NCBI RefSeq assembly: GCF_017254865.1
Contig: NZ_JAFKCV010000017.1
Location: 1 to 64,000, forward strand
Reading direction: 5' to 3'
From: Bowmanella dokdonensis
GTDB lineage: Bacteria > Pseudomonadota > Gammaproteobacteria > Enterobacterales > Alteromonadaceae
DNA: 64,000 bases
Shown here: positions 42,544 to 50,443 of the stretch, piece by piece
How positions within the stretch are numbered: the first letter of the stretch is position 1
Layout of the letters: every line of letters begins with the position of its first letter
Notes under the pieces: generated by a model
What the model was told of the DNA's origin: nothing
Database searches by the model: none
The model's input: the letters and a program-made list of their open reading frames with translations, nothing else
Made by a program: the position numbers and the translations under genes

Positions 42544-42909
42544 ATGCACACCGGACTTAAAACGTTGGACGCTGTGATTACTCGCTGGGGAATTGCCGGA
42601 GCCGATACTGAGAACCCGTTTCAAACCTGTACACGAATGACTGGCAAAGACCCAAGCGCACTCAGAATGCAGTTGCCATATTGTATTTTGCAGCAAATCA
42701 ACCTGCATTCCCCCGGCACCCCCTTGTTGCTGCACAGGTTTTACGTGCCTTATAAGGAACAACGCCTGGCCTGTTTTGTCACTGATCTACAAGGGAATGT
42801 GCTGGAGCGGGTATTTTATGGGAAGGATCGCCGCTACTGGCAGGCCAGCCAGGTGATAGAAAAAGCCCTGTGTGTAGCTATCCGTAAAGAGCTTCGGTTG
42901 GCAGCCTGA
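42544..42909 (+). CDS. 121-aa protein, unknown
   Basis: ATG follows AGGAG at about 5–6 nt spacing. The sequence MHTGLKTLDAVITRWGIAGADTENPFQTCTRM… has a mixed helix/strand look with the phrase HRFYVPYKEQRLACFVTDLQGNVLERVFYGKDRRYW (about 61–96) and no TM or signal. Single gene between the island and the Phd-like gene. No family recognised. Confidence 0.55.
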   Translation: MHTGLKTLDAVITRWGIAGADTENPFQTCTRMTGKDPSALRMQLPYCILQQINLHSPGTPLLLHRFYVPYKEQRLACFVTDLQGNVLERVFYGKDRRYWQASQVIEKALCVAIRKELRLAA

Positions 42910-43070
42910 TATCGCCCCAAGCTGGATCAAAAACAAGACGGTGGTGAGCCATACAAAAGCACCGGCTCTACCAGCGGGTTTGAGTCTGGATGTCTGGGCT
43001 GATCCGTCTGCTATCTGAGGGAAGTCTTTGAACCGGTGCTGATTTTAACCACCGCGCCTCATCGCCAATT

Positions 43071-43127
43071 GTGTACACAAATCTTGCATTGACCTATCCT
43101 GAACACTATAGTGTATTTTGTGTACAC
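43071..43127. promoter_or_regulatory. promoter flanked by two GTGTACAC palindromes
   Basis: GTGTACAC occurs at 43071–43078 and 43120–43127, each extended (TTGTGTACACAAA, TTTTGTGTACACA). Between them, TTGCAT and TATAGT are 17 bases apart, a plausible sigma-70 promoter for the downstream gene. Paired palindromes around a promoter suggest autoregulation by the Phd/YefM-like product. Confidence 0.55.
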
Positions 43128-43145
43128 ATTTGTATGGGTGATTGT

Positions 43146-43790
43146 ATGAGCCATGACAAAACCTTTGAACAGATAGGGATCCGGGAGTTTCGTAATAATC
43201 TCAAGGAGACCTTAAGGCGTGTTGATGTCAATGGAGAGCGTTTGTTGCTGGGCAAGCATGGCAGGAATGTGGCGGCGCTGGTGCCGGTGGAAGACGTCCA
43301 TCTGGCAGTGAAAATGGAAAAGCAGCTTGCCGAGGCGGCAATGCAAAACCCGGAAAACCTGCCGGGTTCAGAATCCTCAGAAACCAGTCTTGAACAGTTG
43401 CTGGCCGACTACCATCCTGCAGATGAGGATCCTTCCCGCTACGAGCCTGAGCTTGATGATGCGCTGGAATCACTGAACAGGGCTTTTCATAAAAGAGCGA
43501 TGCATGATGTAGAAAGCGCGTTGATGGCAGTAGCGATTAAGAAGCTGGCTGAGATTATCTCTACGTCCCCCAATATAGCTTCCATTGCCACCTCGTTACA
43601 GAGTCTGAGCGGGCAAACCGGAGGATTGTCGAAGAGGACGTCATACGCAGTGGAGCAGACAAAGGCCGTTGCCGTTGTTGAAACGGTTGTCAGCCCCTCT
43701 GAATCGCTAATAGAACGAACAGAATTCGCTACTGAGCAAACAGAAGTCGCCGCTGCCATTACCGAAGCAGTGCGGCACGCCCATGATTAA
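43146..43790 (+). CDS. Phd/YefM-like DNA-binding protein with long helical tail
   Basis: 214 aa from ATG 43146 (MSHDKTFEQIGIREFRNNLKETLRRVDVNGERLLLGKHGRNVAALVPVED). The first ~60 residues match the Phd/YefM antitoxin N-terminal fold that binds operator DNA (IREFRNNL…LLGKHGRNVAALVP). The remaining 150 residues are acidic then helical and Ala/Thr/Ser-rich, unlike standard 80–90-aa antitoxins. It overlaps the membrane-protein gene by 8 bases. No toxin of the Doc/YoeB/PIN type follows, so the membrane protein may be the functional partner. Confidence 0.7.
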   Translation: MSHDKTFEQIGIREFRNNLKETLRRVDVNGERLLLGKHGRNVAALVPVEDVHLAVKMEKQLAEAAMQNPENLPGSESSETSLEQLLADYHPADEDPSRYEPELDDALESLNRAFHKRAMHDVESALMAVAIKKLAEIISTSPNIASIATSLQSLSGQTGGLSKRTSYAVEQTKAVAVVETVVSPSESLIERTEFATEQTEVAAAITEAVRHAHD

Positions 43791-44640
43791 TAAACAAGTG
43801 CTTGGCACCTCCCTGGCCTGGACCATAAGCTGCGTAATCAACGCAGGACTGGTCGCTTTGAGCCTGTGGGTGATCACCTTTGACGGCACGCTCTGGCGCG
43901 TGATGGGCGGGGCATTTCTGATTGCCTACCTTTATTTCTTCTTTTCTAATCCGTCACTGTTATGCCGCCGGCTGCTGGCCACAGTGGTTACCGTCAAGAT
44001 CAGCATCTGGCTGGGATTACTGGAAGCACTGTCGGCTTTGGTGACTGGTGAACTTCTGGTAGTGGTAAGAAAGCTTTCAGCCCTGCTTGAGACAGTGGTG
44101 GCGGACAACAGTTGGTTTCTGCCGGTGTTTTTCGGTCTACTGGTGGCTTCCATTTTTGAGATGGCGATAGTCAACGGTGTCCTGTCAGACAAAGGCCTGC
44201 TGTCTTTATTTAGCAGGAAAAAACTAGCCGTCACCCCGACCCAGAGTCATAGCTGGAAATACAATCCCAGCGCACAAGACAAGGAGGGCGCTACCTGTAT
44301 ATCCTTCTCGCTGACGCTCAGGCTGAAAAACCTGAGCCAGCATCAATCTCAGGCCATTGTCACCGATGATATCGATTTCCAATCCAGCTTTTCAGGCGTG
44401 TTTTCCCATAACAATGTCACGTATTCCGTAACACCGAGAATTGGCAGTGGTGTTCAGCAGAATCTGACCCTGGCAGCAGGGGCTGAAGGGGATGTGGATG
44501 TGATTATTTATGTTCAAAGTCCACGCTTACAACGTTTCCTGCGATACTGGCGCCCCACCTCTTTTACGCTCTATTTTGTGCTCAGGGACAGCCTGGGTTA
44601 TTCGCATCGCATTGCAAAGAAATGCTCGACTGCTCAGTAA
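43783..44640 (+). CDS. membrane protein with C-terminal soluble beta domain, unknown
   Basis: 285 aa. Four hydrophobic segments lie in the first 145 residues (SLAWTISCVINAGLVALSLWVI, FLIAYLYFFFSN, a weaker segment near KISIWLGLLEALSALV, and WFLPVFFGLLVASIFEMAIV). Then comes a soluble region of about 130 residues rich in strands and Ser/Thr. It is translationally coupled to the Phd-like gene. Known families not recognised. A regulated toxin, sensor or envelope-stress protein are all possible. Confidence 0.6.
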   Translation: MINKQVLGTSLAWTISCVINAGLVALSLWVITFDGTLWRVMGGAFLIAYLYFFFSNPSLLCRRLLATVVTVKISIWLGLLEALSALVTGELLVVVRKLSALLETVVADNSWFLPVFFGLLVASIFEMAIVNGVLSDKGLLSLFSRKKLAVTPTQSHSWKYNPSAQDKEGATCISFSLTLRLKNLSQHQSQAIVTDDIDFQSSFSGVFSHNNVTYSVTPRIGSGVQQNLTLAAGAEGDVDVIIYVQSPRLQRFLRYWRPTSFTLYFVLRDSLGYSHRIAKKCSTAQ

Positions 44641-44700
44641 GTTGGCGAATTCAATAAGATTTTGTATGCTGTGCTTGTAACAAAAAACATGCACAGGGAC

Positions 44701-45009
44701 ATGGCGTACAAACTCGAACAATTCGATGAGGATATTCAGGCCAATCAGGCGTTTTTTTCTGCTCTGGAAAAACTGCCGGTGGATAAAGATGAAGTGTGGG
44801 CCCTGCTTGATGAGATCCTCGAAGCGGTGAACGCCCAGGACCTCAGCGCCCTGACAAACAGGCAAGATATCACTGTGCTTTGTCCCATGGCCCCATTGGC
44901 CCGCAGTCAGCATATGCGGGGCTGCATCATTAAGATCCATAAGATGATGGTGCTGTTCAGACTCAACCCCACCGTACCTGTGGTGAGTTTTCGCTATCAA
45001 CTCCCATAA
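44701..45009 (+). CDS. 102-aa protein, unknown
   Basis: Start placed at ATG 44701, directly after CAGGGAC; TTG 44662 and ATG 44689 are alternatives. MAYKLEQFDEDIQANQAFFSALEKLPVDKDEVWALLDEILEAVNAQ is a helical N-terminal half; the C-terminal half (ITVLCPMAPLARSQHMRGCIIKIHKMMVLFRLNP) is basic with two cysteines. Follows the membrane gene by 60 bp on the same strand. Not recognised; size and layout would fit a small regulator or toxin-like protein. Confidence 0.5.
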   Translation: MAYKLEQFDEDIQANQAFFSALEKLPVDKDEVWALLDEILEAVNAQDLSALTNRQDITVLCPMAPLARSQHMRGCIIKIHKMMVLFRLNPTVPVVSFRYQLP

Positions 45010-45066
45010 GTAATAGCTTGCTCATGAAGATCAATATCTTAGAGCCAACAATGTCAAGAGGTTGGC

Positions 45067-45945
45067 TTATTCCTCCAGATGTGAAGCCGCCAGCCCTTTG
45101 ACTCCTACCTGAAGCTCAAACAAACAACCGGCGTTGGGGTGTTGCACCTTCTGCTGCTCGTTCATGCCGATATGGGCGGTGGTGACAAACAGTCTGTCCA
45201 GGTTTTCTCCCCCAAAAGCCAGGCTGGTGACCTGGGGGGCCGGCAAGGGAATGCGCCTGTCCAGTCTGCCATCGGGGTGGAAGCGGCAGATGCCGCCGCC
45301 GCCCCACTGGGCCACCCACAACCCGCCTTCCACATCCACTGTCATGCCGTCGGGATAGCCCATCTCTTCGTTAAACTGAGTAAAAACCTGCTTGCCGGAT
45401 AGTTCACAATCCTCAGTCAGGGTAAAACGGTAAACCCGTCGCTCTGTCGATGAGGCGTGATACAAATAGCGTCCATCCGGTGAAAAGGCCGGCCCGTTAC
45501 TGACCACATAACCACTGTCCATTAATAGTGCCTGGGCCTGCCGCAGCCGGTAGAGGCTCCCGGTTGGCTGAGCTTCCTGATTGTCCATGCTGCCAAACCA
45601 GAGTCGGCCATGCCTGTCTGTCTTGGCATCATTCAAGCGGTTATGGGCGGGCTCGTGGGTCAGGCTTAACAGCGGTTGCCGGATACCTTTTTCAGGCTCC
45701 AGCCAATAGAGGCCGCCGGCAAAACCTGCCAACATTTTCCCTGTTGCTGTTTGGGTCACCCAACAGATGGGCTCGGGCTGAGGCCAGAACTGATGACCAC
45801 CAGTGACGGGATCCAAACGGTGTAAAAGCTGGCCTTTAATATCCACCCAGTACAGACAATTTTCGTCATCGGACCAATAGGCCCCCTCCCCCAGCAAAGC
45901 GGGTATGTCCCAGCAACGGATTATCTCAGTAGCAGAATCAGACAT
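45067..45945 (-). CDS. SMP-30/gluconolactonase-family lactonase, probably L-arabinonolactonase
   Basis: 292 aa from ATG 45945. Six-bladed beta-propeller family with the metal residues visible: E in LLGEGAYWSDDENCLYWVD, N in NRLNDAKTDRHGRLWFGSMD, N in VVSNGPAFSPDGRYLYHASS and D in GYPDGMTVDVEGGLWVAQWGG. Family members hydrolyse sugar-acid lactones. Lying in the arabinose locus with an SDR dehydrogenase, it likely opens L-arabinono-1,4-lactone in an oxidative arabinose route; the downstream dehydratases are not in the window. It ends the tauE–lactonase transcript. Confidence 0.8.
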   Translation of the reverse strand: MSDSATEIIRCWDIPALLGEGAYWSDDENCLYWVDIKGQLLHRLDPVTGGHQFWPQPEPICWVTQTATGKMLAGFAGGLYWLEPEKGIRQPLLSLTHEPAHNRLNDAKTDRHGRLWFGSMDNQEAQPTGSLYRLRQAQALLMDSGYVVSNGPAFSPDGRYLYHASSTERRVYRFTLTEDCELSGKQVFTQFNEEMGYPDGMTVDVEGGLWVAQWGGGGICRFHPDGRLDRRIPLPAPQVTSLAFGGENLDRLFVTTAHIGMNEQQKVQHPNAGCLFELQVGVKGLAASHLEE

Positions 45946-45970
45946 GGTAACGGCAACAGGACACACTGGC

Positions 45971-46678
45971 TTACATTAGAATAGAGGCAATGCCGGAAAA
46001 CAAGGCCACCAGCAGAATCAGCACCCGTACCGCATCGCTGTTGATTCTGTTGTTGACCAGGGCAGACAGCAGCCAGCCGATAAGGATGGCCGGCACACAT
46101 TGTAGAAACAGTGTCAGATCCGCAAAGTCCGCCGCCCCGGTCAGCCACAGCACAATGATGCCCAGACTGTTGATATACAGGAAGAATACGCTGAGGTTGG
46201 CCTTGATTTGCCGGTGTTCGGCCGTCTGGTACAGCAAGCCCATGGGCGCCCCGCCGGCCGAGGTGGTAGTGCCCATAAAACCTGACAGCATGCTGGCAAC
46301 GAGGTTGGAAATAATGCTGATGGTGGGTTTGATCCCCACCACAGACAGCAACACGGCCAGAATAATGGAGATGCCGAACAACAACCGGTACTGATGGGGC
46401 TCCAGAAACAACATCACCACCCCGGCCGTCAGCACACCGGCGGTGCCCCCCAGAATGGAAAAGGAGGTCTGCTTCAGATGGATGGCGTCACGGTTGCGTA
46501 TCGAGATCAGCAGGGTCAGTAGCAGGGCATTGAGGATCATGGGCGCCGGTACCAGCGCCGGAGAGATCAGAAACAGAATAGGCGCGCAAAGCAGGCCAAG
46601 GCCAAAACCAATCACGCTTTGCAAGCAAGCACCGGTAATCAGTACCAGATAAATCCACAGCCAGTCTGCCAAATTCAC
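45971..46678 (-). CDS. TauE/SafE-family membrane exporter
   Basis: 235 aa, GTG start at 46678. About eight TM segments (for example LADWLWIYLVLITGACLQSVIGFGLGLLCAP, the family entry with GFGxGL; then VLTAGVVMLFLEPHQYRLLFGISIILAVLLSVVG and GGAPMGLLYQ). The TauE/SafE group exports or imports small organic anions such as sulfoacetate. In this sugar locus it may export an oxidised sugar acid, but that is an inference from position. A GTATTATAATAC-type site lies 67 bp upstream. Confidence 0.85.
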   Translation of the reverse strand: MNLADWLWIYLVLITGACLQSVIGFGLGLLCAPILFLISPALVPAPMILNALLLTLLISIRNRDAIHLKQTSFSILGGTAGVLTAGVVMLFLEPHQYRLLFGISIILAVLLSVVGIKPTISIISNLVASMLSGFMGTTTSAGGAPMGLLYQTAEHRQIKANLSVFFLYINSLGIIVLWLTGAADFADLTLFLQCVPAILIGWLLSALVNNRINSDAVRVLILLVALFSGIASILM

Positions 46679-46744
46679 TACCCATTGTTTCGAACCGAAT
46701 CAGAAATGAGGTTTGCGCACTGGCTCACCACTCTGAAATATAAA

Positions 46745-46756
46745 ATATTATAATAC
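46745..46756. promoter_or_regulatory. GntR-type operator candidate before tauE
   Basis: ATATTATAATAC, 11 of 12 matches to the palindrome GTATTATAATAC shared by other promoters of the locus. It lies upstream of the tauE–lactonase pair. Confidence 0.55.
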
Positions 46757-46814
46757 TATTTTAAACACAAACAATGCCTGATGTTAAGGAATTGTTATCA
46801 GATACAGAACGAGC

Positions 46815-47594
46815 TCAGACCCAACCGCCATCCACTATCAGGGTTTGGGCGGTCAGCATGCGGCTGTCGTCGGAGGCCAGAAACAAGGCGGCATTAACGA
46901 TATCATCGGGTTGCAGGGTTTCCTTGATGCACTGATTGCTCTGGATTTCCTGGGCGATGTCCGGGTTGATCCAGCGGGACACCTGGCGCTCGGTCATCAC
47001 CCAGCCGGGAATTAGGGTATTAACGCGGATATGGTCCTTACCGTGCTGACCGGCCAGGGTCCGGGTCAGTCCTTCAATGCCCGCCTTGGCCGTAGTGTAA
47101 GCCGGCATGCAGGTTTGCTTCAGGCGCCAACTGATGGAGCCCAGGTTGATAATGCTGCCGCCGCCAAGCCGCTGCATCTGCGGCACTACGGCCTGGGCAG
47201 AGAAAAAACAGGGCCTCAGGTTGATGGCCAGGCGGTCGTCCCAGTACTCCACGGTCAGTTCGTCCATTTCATGGCGGGTATCGTCGGCGGCGTTATTGAT
47301 CAACACGCCAATATCCCCATGGGCACATCTGGCTTGCTCGATGGCACCTTTAAGGGCATCGATATCGCGGATATCACAGGGAATATACAGGGGATGAACC
47401 TGACGCTGCTCTGCCAGTCTCTTGCACAGGCTGCGGCTGGGCGCATCGGCAATATCGACAAACGTGACCCTGGCCCCCTGCAGACAAAAACGTTCCACCA
47501 TGGCCGCACCGATGCCGGTACCGCCACCGGTAATAAAAATGCTTTTGCCAAGCAGGCTGGAATAACGGGTTTCCCCACTGGACTGATTCGACAT
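46815..47594 (-). CDS. SDR-family dehydrogenase, possible L-arabinose 1-dehydrogenase
   Basis: 259 aa from ATG 47594 (a TTG two codons earlier is possible). Classical short-chain dehydrogenase: TGGGTGIG cofactor loop, NNAAD after strand 4, catalytic serine in NLGSISW, YTTAK for the Tyr-Lys pair, and the closing PDDIVNAALFLASDDSRMLTAQTLIVDGGW. Together with the SMP-30 lactonase it fits oxidation of a pentose (aldose 1-dehydrogenase plus lactonase). Substrate is inferred from the locus. Confidence 0.85.
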   Translation of the reverse strand: MSNQSSGETRYSSLLGKSIFITGGGTGIGAAMVERFCLQGARVTFVDIADAPSRSLCKRLAEQRQVHPLYIPCDIRDIDALKGAIEQARCAHGDIGVLINNAADDTRHEMDELTVEYWDDRLAINLRPCFFSAQAVVPQMQRLGGGSIINLGSISWRLKQTCMPAYTTAKAGIEGLTRTLAGQHGKDHIRVNTLIPGWVMTERQVSRWINPDIAQEIQSNQCIKETLQPDDIVNAALFLASDDSRMLTAQTLIVDGGWV

Positions 47595-47660
47595 ATTCAA
47601 CTCAAAAACTTCACTCGTGGTCCGCCGCTGCCACTGCGCTGCAGTGAACGGACACTTGCC

Positions 47661-48374
47661 TCAACCGGCGCGCTTAATCTCTGCTTCGATAAAGGTCATG
47701 GCCTCATCAATAAGGTAGGTCATCATGTTTTTAGCCCGCTCTGGCTGGCGATTCAGGATGGCCGTGTAGATCTTGCCGTGATCTTCCGCCACCACCATAT
47801 CATTGCCCTTGGCCGGCGTGGTGTGCTGAATACTGACACTGAGCGCAGTACTGATAAAGTCACGCAGTTGGAAGAAAAAACGGTTACGGCTGGCAAACAG
47901 AATACTGGTATGAAAGGCCAGGTCCGCCTCATGCATGCTGATGTCAGGGTCGGCTGCCGCCCGTTTCATGCCTTCCACTGCTTCACCAATCTTACGGATA
48001 TCCTCATCCGTGCCAAACTCGGCAGCCAGGGCCGCGGCCTGGGGCTCAATGGCAAGACGCATCTGCAGAAACTCTTTTAGAACCAGTAAAGAGGGACCGC
48101 TGTCGAGCATCCACTTGAGCACGCTGGTGTCATACAGGTTCCAGTTGGCGGCAGGCTCCACACGGATCCCCTGCCTTGGCCGGGAGGAAATCAGACCCTT
48201 GGCCGCCAGCATCTTTACCGCTTCGCGCACAGCCGTGCGGCTGATACCATACTCCTCGCAGAGCTGGGCCTCAGTAGGTAATCCCGCCTCGGCACTGTAT
48301 TCACCAGCAATGATCGCGCGACCCAGTTCGTTGGTCACCCGTTGTGACAGATTAAGATTCTCAATCCGCGCCAT
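47661..48374 (-). CDS. GntR-family (FCD) regulator of the arabinose locus
   Basis: 237 aa. The N-terminal winged helix (LNLSQRVTNELGRAIIAGEYSAEAGLPTEAQLCEEYGISRTAVREAVKMLAAKGLISSRPRQGIRV) is the GntR signature. The C-terminal ~140-residue helical FCD domain has metal-type histidines (HEADLAFHTSIL and AEDHGKIYTAI). Such regulators bind sugar acids or other small ligands and release palindromic operators. Lying amid the arabinan genes, with GTATTATAATAC-like palindromes before its own gene and four other units, it is the likely repressor of the whole locus. Confidence 0.88.
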   Translation of the reverse strand: MARIENLNLSQRVTNELGRAIIAGEYSAEAGLPTEAQLCEEYGISRTAVREAVKMLAAKGLISSRPRQGIRVEPAANWNLYDTSVLKWMLDSGPSLLVLKEFLQMRLAIEPQAAALAAEFGTDEDIRKIGEAVEGMKRAAADPDISMHEADLAFHTSILFASRNRFFFQLRDFISTALSVSIQHTTPAKGNDMVVAEDHGKIYTAILNRQPERAKNMMTYLIDEAMTFIEAEIKRAG

Positions 48375-48396
48375 AACCCTTCCTTTAAAGACACGT

Positions 48397-48408
48397 ATGT
48401 TATAATAC
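48397..48408. promoter_or_regulatory. GntR-type operator candidate before the gntR gene
   Basis: ATGTTATAATAC, 10 of 12 matches to GTATTATAATAC, 22 bp before the regulator's start; fits autoregulation. Confidence 0.5.
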
Positions 48409-48548
48409 TACCATACACCTTTATTAAAACAGCTCAATTACTTATACGGCCGAAAGCCTTCACCAGCCGCCTCTTTCAGGCCGATCGTTCGTTTTTGCCA
48501 GAGAAAATTTAACCCGCCGTTAACATGCCCCTTCTCATCAGATTAATT

Positions 48549-48560
48549 GTATTATAATAT
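48549..48560. promoter_or_regulatory. GntR-type operator candidate before the SSS symporter
   Basis: GTATTATAATAT, 11 of 12 matches to the shared palindrome, 86 bp before the symporter start in the region divergent from gntR. Confidence 0.55.
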
Positions 48561-48646
48561 GCCTTAACCGAGTATTAACAATCGCACCGAGCGTGGCCCA
48601 TCACCGGGACCGGCTGACTCAGTGCGACCCGAACGGAACTGCATAA

Positions 48647-50275
48647 ATGGTTGAACTAAGTACTCTGGATTGGCTGGTGCTGGCCGGTTTCTTCGTCTTA
48701 TTACTGGGGGTGGTGATCATGTCCATCCGGCGCAAGGAAGAAGACACCGCCGACTATTTCCTGGCCGGCCGCAACGCCGGCTGGCTGGTGATCGGCGCGT
48801 CCATCTTTGCCTCCAATATTGGCTCTGAGCATTTGGTAGGTCTGTCCGGTGCTGGCGCCCAGTCAGGCATGGCCCTGGCGCACTGGGAGCTGCAATCCTG
48901 GATCATCCTGCTGCTGGGCTGGATTTTCGTGCCCTTTTACTGGAGCAGCAAGGTCTACACCATGCCGGAATTTCTGGAGCGGCGATACAACCCGGCCTCG
49001 CGGACTTTTTTATCAGTGATCTCCCTGGTCAGCTATGTACTGACCAAGGTGGCCGTCACCGTCTACGCAGGCGGCATTGCCTTTAAAACCATCCTGGGCA
49101 TCGACTCTATCTGGGGCATCGATTTCTTCTGGATCTCGGCCCTGGGCCTGGTCATTATCACCGGCATCTATACGGTGCTGGGCGGCATGAAGGCCATCAT
49201 GTGGACCTCGGTGTTGCAGACCCCTGTGCTGATTATCGGCTCGGTGGTCATCCTGGTGGTGGGTCTGGACAAGGTGGGCGGCTGGTCGGAAGTGGAGCGT
49301 CTGAATGACGCCAACATGCACCTGATCCGCTCCGCCTCCGATGCGGATTTCCCCTGGCCGGGAATTGTATTCGGCTCCTTTATTATCGGCTTCTGGTACT
49401 GGTGTACCGACCAGTACATCGTGCAGCGGGTATTGTCCGCCAAAGGCATCAAGGAAGCCCGTCGCGGGACCATTTTCGCAGGCTACCTGAAGCTGCTGCC
49501 GGTATTTATCTTCCTGGTGCCGGGCATGATCGCCTATGCCCTTAACGCCAAAGGCATTATCAGCTATGAAAGCGCCGATCAGGCCTTCCCCACCCTGGTG
49601 TCTGAACTGTTGCCATCCGGTGTCAAAGGTATCGTTATCGGTGGTCTGGTGGCGGCGCTGATGAGCTCGCTGGCCTCTTTGTTCAACTCCTCCGCGACTC
49701 TGTTTACCATCGATTTTTACAAGAAATTCAAGCCCGAATCGAGCGAGAAGCACCTGCTTAAGGTAGGGCGTATTGCCACTGTGGTCATCGTCATACTGGG
49801 CATACTCTGGATCCCGGTCATGAGCCTGATTGCCGATGTGTTGTATGAATATCTGCAAAGCGTACAGTCGCTGATTGCCCCCGGCATTGCCGCGGTGTTT
49901 CTGCTCGGTCTGTTGAGCAGCCGCATCACCCCGGCAGCCGGTTTTGTCGGCCTGGTCTCAGGCTTTGTACTGGGGATGGTGCGACTGGTATTACTGCCTT
50001 TCAGGGAGTCACTGCAAGGCACATCCGTCGCCTGGATTGTGGAAATGAACTGGCTGTACTACTGCATACTGCTGTTTGTAGTGGTAATAGGCATCATGAT
50101 CCTGACCAGTCTGTTTACCGCCAGGGCCAGTAAAGAAAAACTGCAGGGCTTGACCTTTGGCAGCCTGGGTAAGGACACTATGCGCGAAGTCGTCGCCGGC
50201 CTGGACAAGTGGGACTATATCCATACTGTGGGGATCCTGGCCATTACCGCCTTTATCTATATGCGTTTCTGGTAA
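48647..50275 (+). CDS. sodium:solute symporter (SSS family), probable arabinose importer
   Basis: 542 aa, about 14 TM helices. SGLT-type entry: SIRRKEEDTADYFLAGRNAGWLVIGASIFASNIGSEHLVGLSGAGAQSGMA (about 26–75), with YVLTKVAVTVYAGGIAFKTILG and GYWCTDQYIVQRVLSAK-like sugar-site region (WYWCTDQYIVQRVLSAKGIKEARRG, about 247–271) and ALMSSLASLFNSSATLFTIDFYKK carrying sodium-site serines. The relatives transport sugars with Na+. It stands divergent from gntR behind a shared operator and ends in a strong terminator. Confidence 0.9.
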   Translation: MVELSTLDWLVLAGFFVLLLGVVIMSIRRKEEDTADYFLAGRNAGWLVIGASIFASNIGSEHLVGLSGAGAQSGMALAHWELQSWIILLLGWIFVPFYWSSKVYTMPEFLERRYNPASRTFLSVISLVSYVLTKVAVTVYAGGIAFKTILGIDSIWGIDFFWISALGLVIITGIYTVLGGMKAIMWTSVLQTPVLIIGSVVILVVGLDKVGGWSEVERLNDANMHLIRSASDADFPWPGIVFGSFIIGFWYWCTDQYIVQRVLSAKGIKEARRGTIFAGYLKLLPVFIFLVPGMIAYALNAKGIISYESADQAFPTLVSELLPSGVKGIVIGGLVAALMSSLASLFNSSATLFTIDFYKKFKPESSEKHLLKVGRIATVVIVILGILWIPVMSLIADVLYEYLQSVQSLIAPGIAAVFLLGLLSSRITPAAGFVGLVSGFVLGMVRLVLLPFRESLQGTSVAWIVEMNWLYYCILLFVVVIGIMILTSLFTARASKEKLQGLTFGSLGKDTMREVVAGLDKWDYIHTVGILAITAFIYMRFW

Positions 50276-50288
50276 GCAGCCCAATACG

Positions 50289-50317
50289 AAAAGGGCATCC
50301 AGTCGGATGCCCTTTTT
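50289..50317 (+). terminator. terminator of SSS symporter gene
   Basis: AAAAGGGCATCC–AGTC–GGATGCCCTTTTT perfect stem with trailing T residues, 14 bp after the stop. Confidence 0.85.
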
Positions 50318-50443
50318 ATTTGCTCCTCTTACTTCCTGCTCGCTTTGTACTTCGTGGTAATCAAGCAGTGTTAGCTAGCCGCCTTGAAGAGCACGAAGGG
50401 GCACTGAAAATTGCAGTGGCGGGCCAAACAATAGTCCTTCCCC

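Noticed and set aside
47031-48080. 349-codon plus-strand frame opposite the SDR and gntR genes
   Set aside because: Composition is that of an antisense shadow, with no motifs. It spans two well-supported genes on the other strand.
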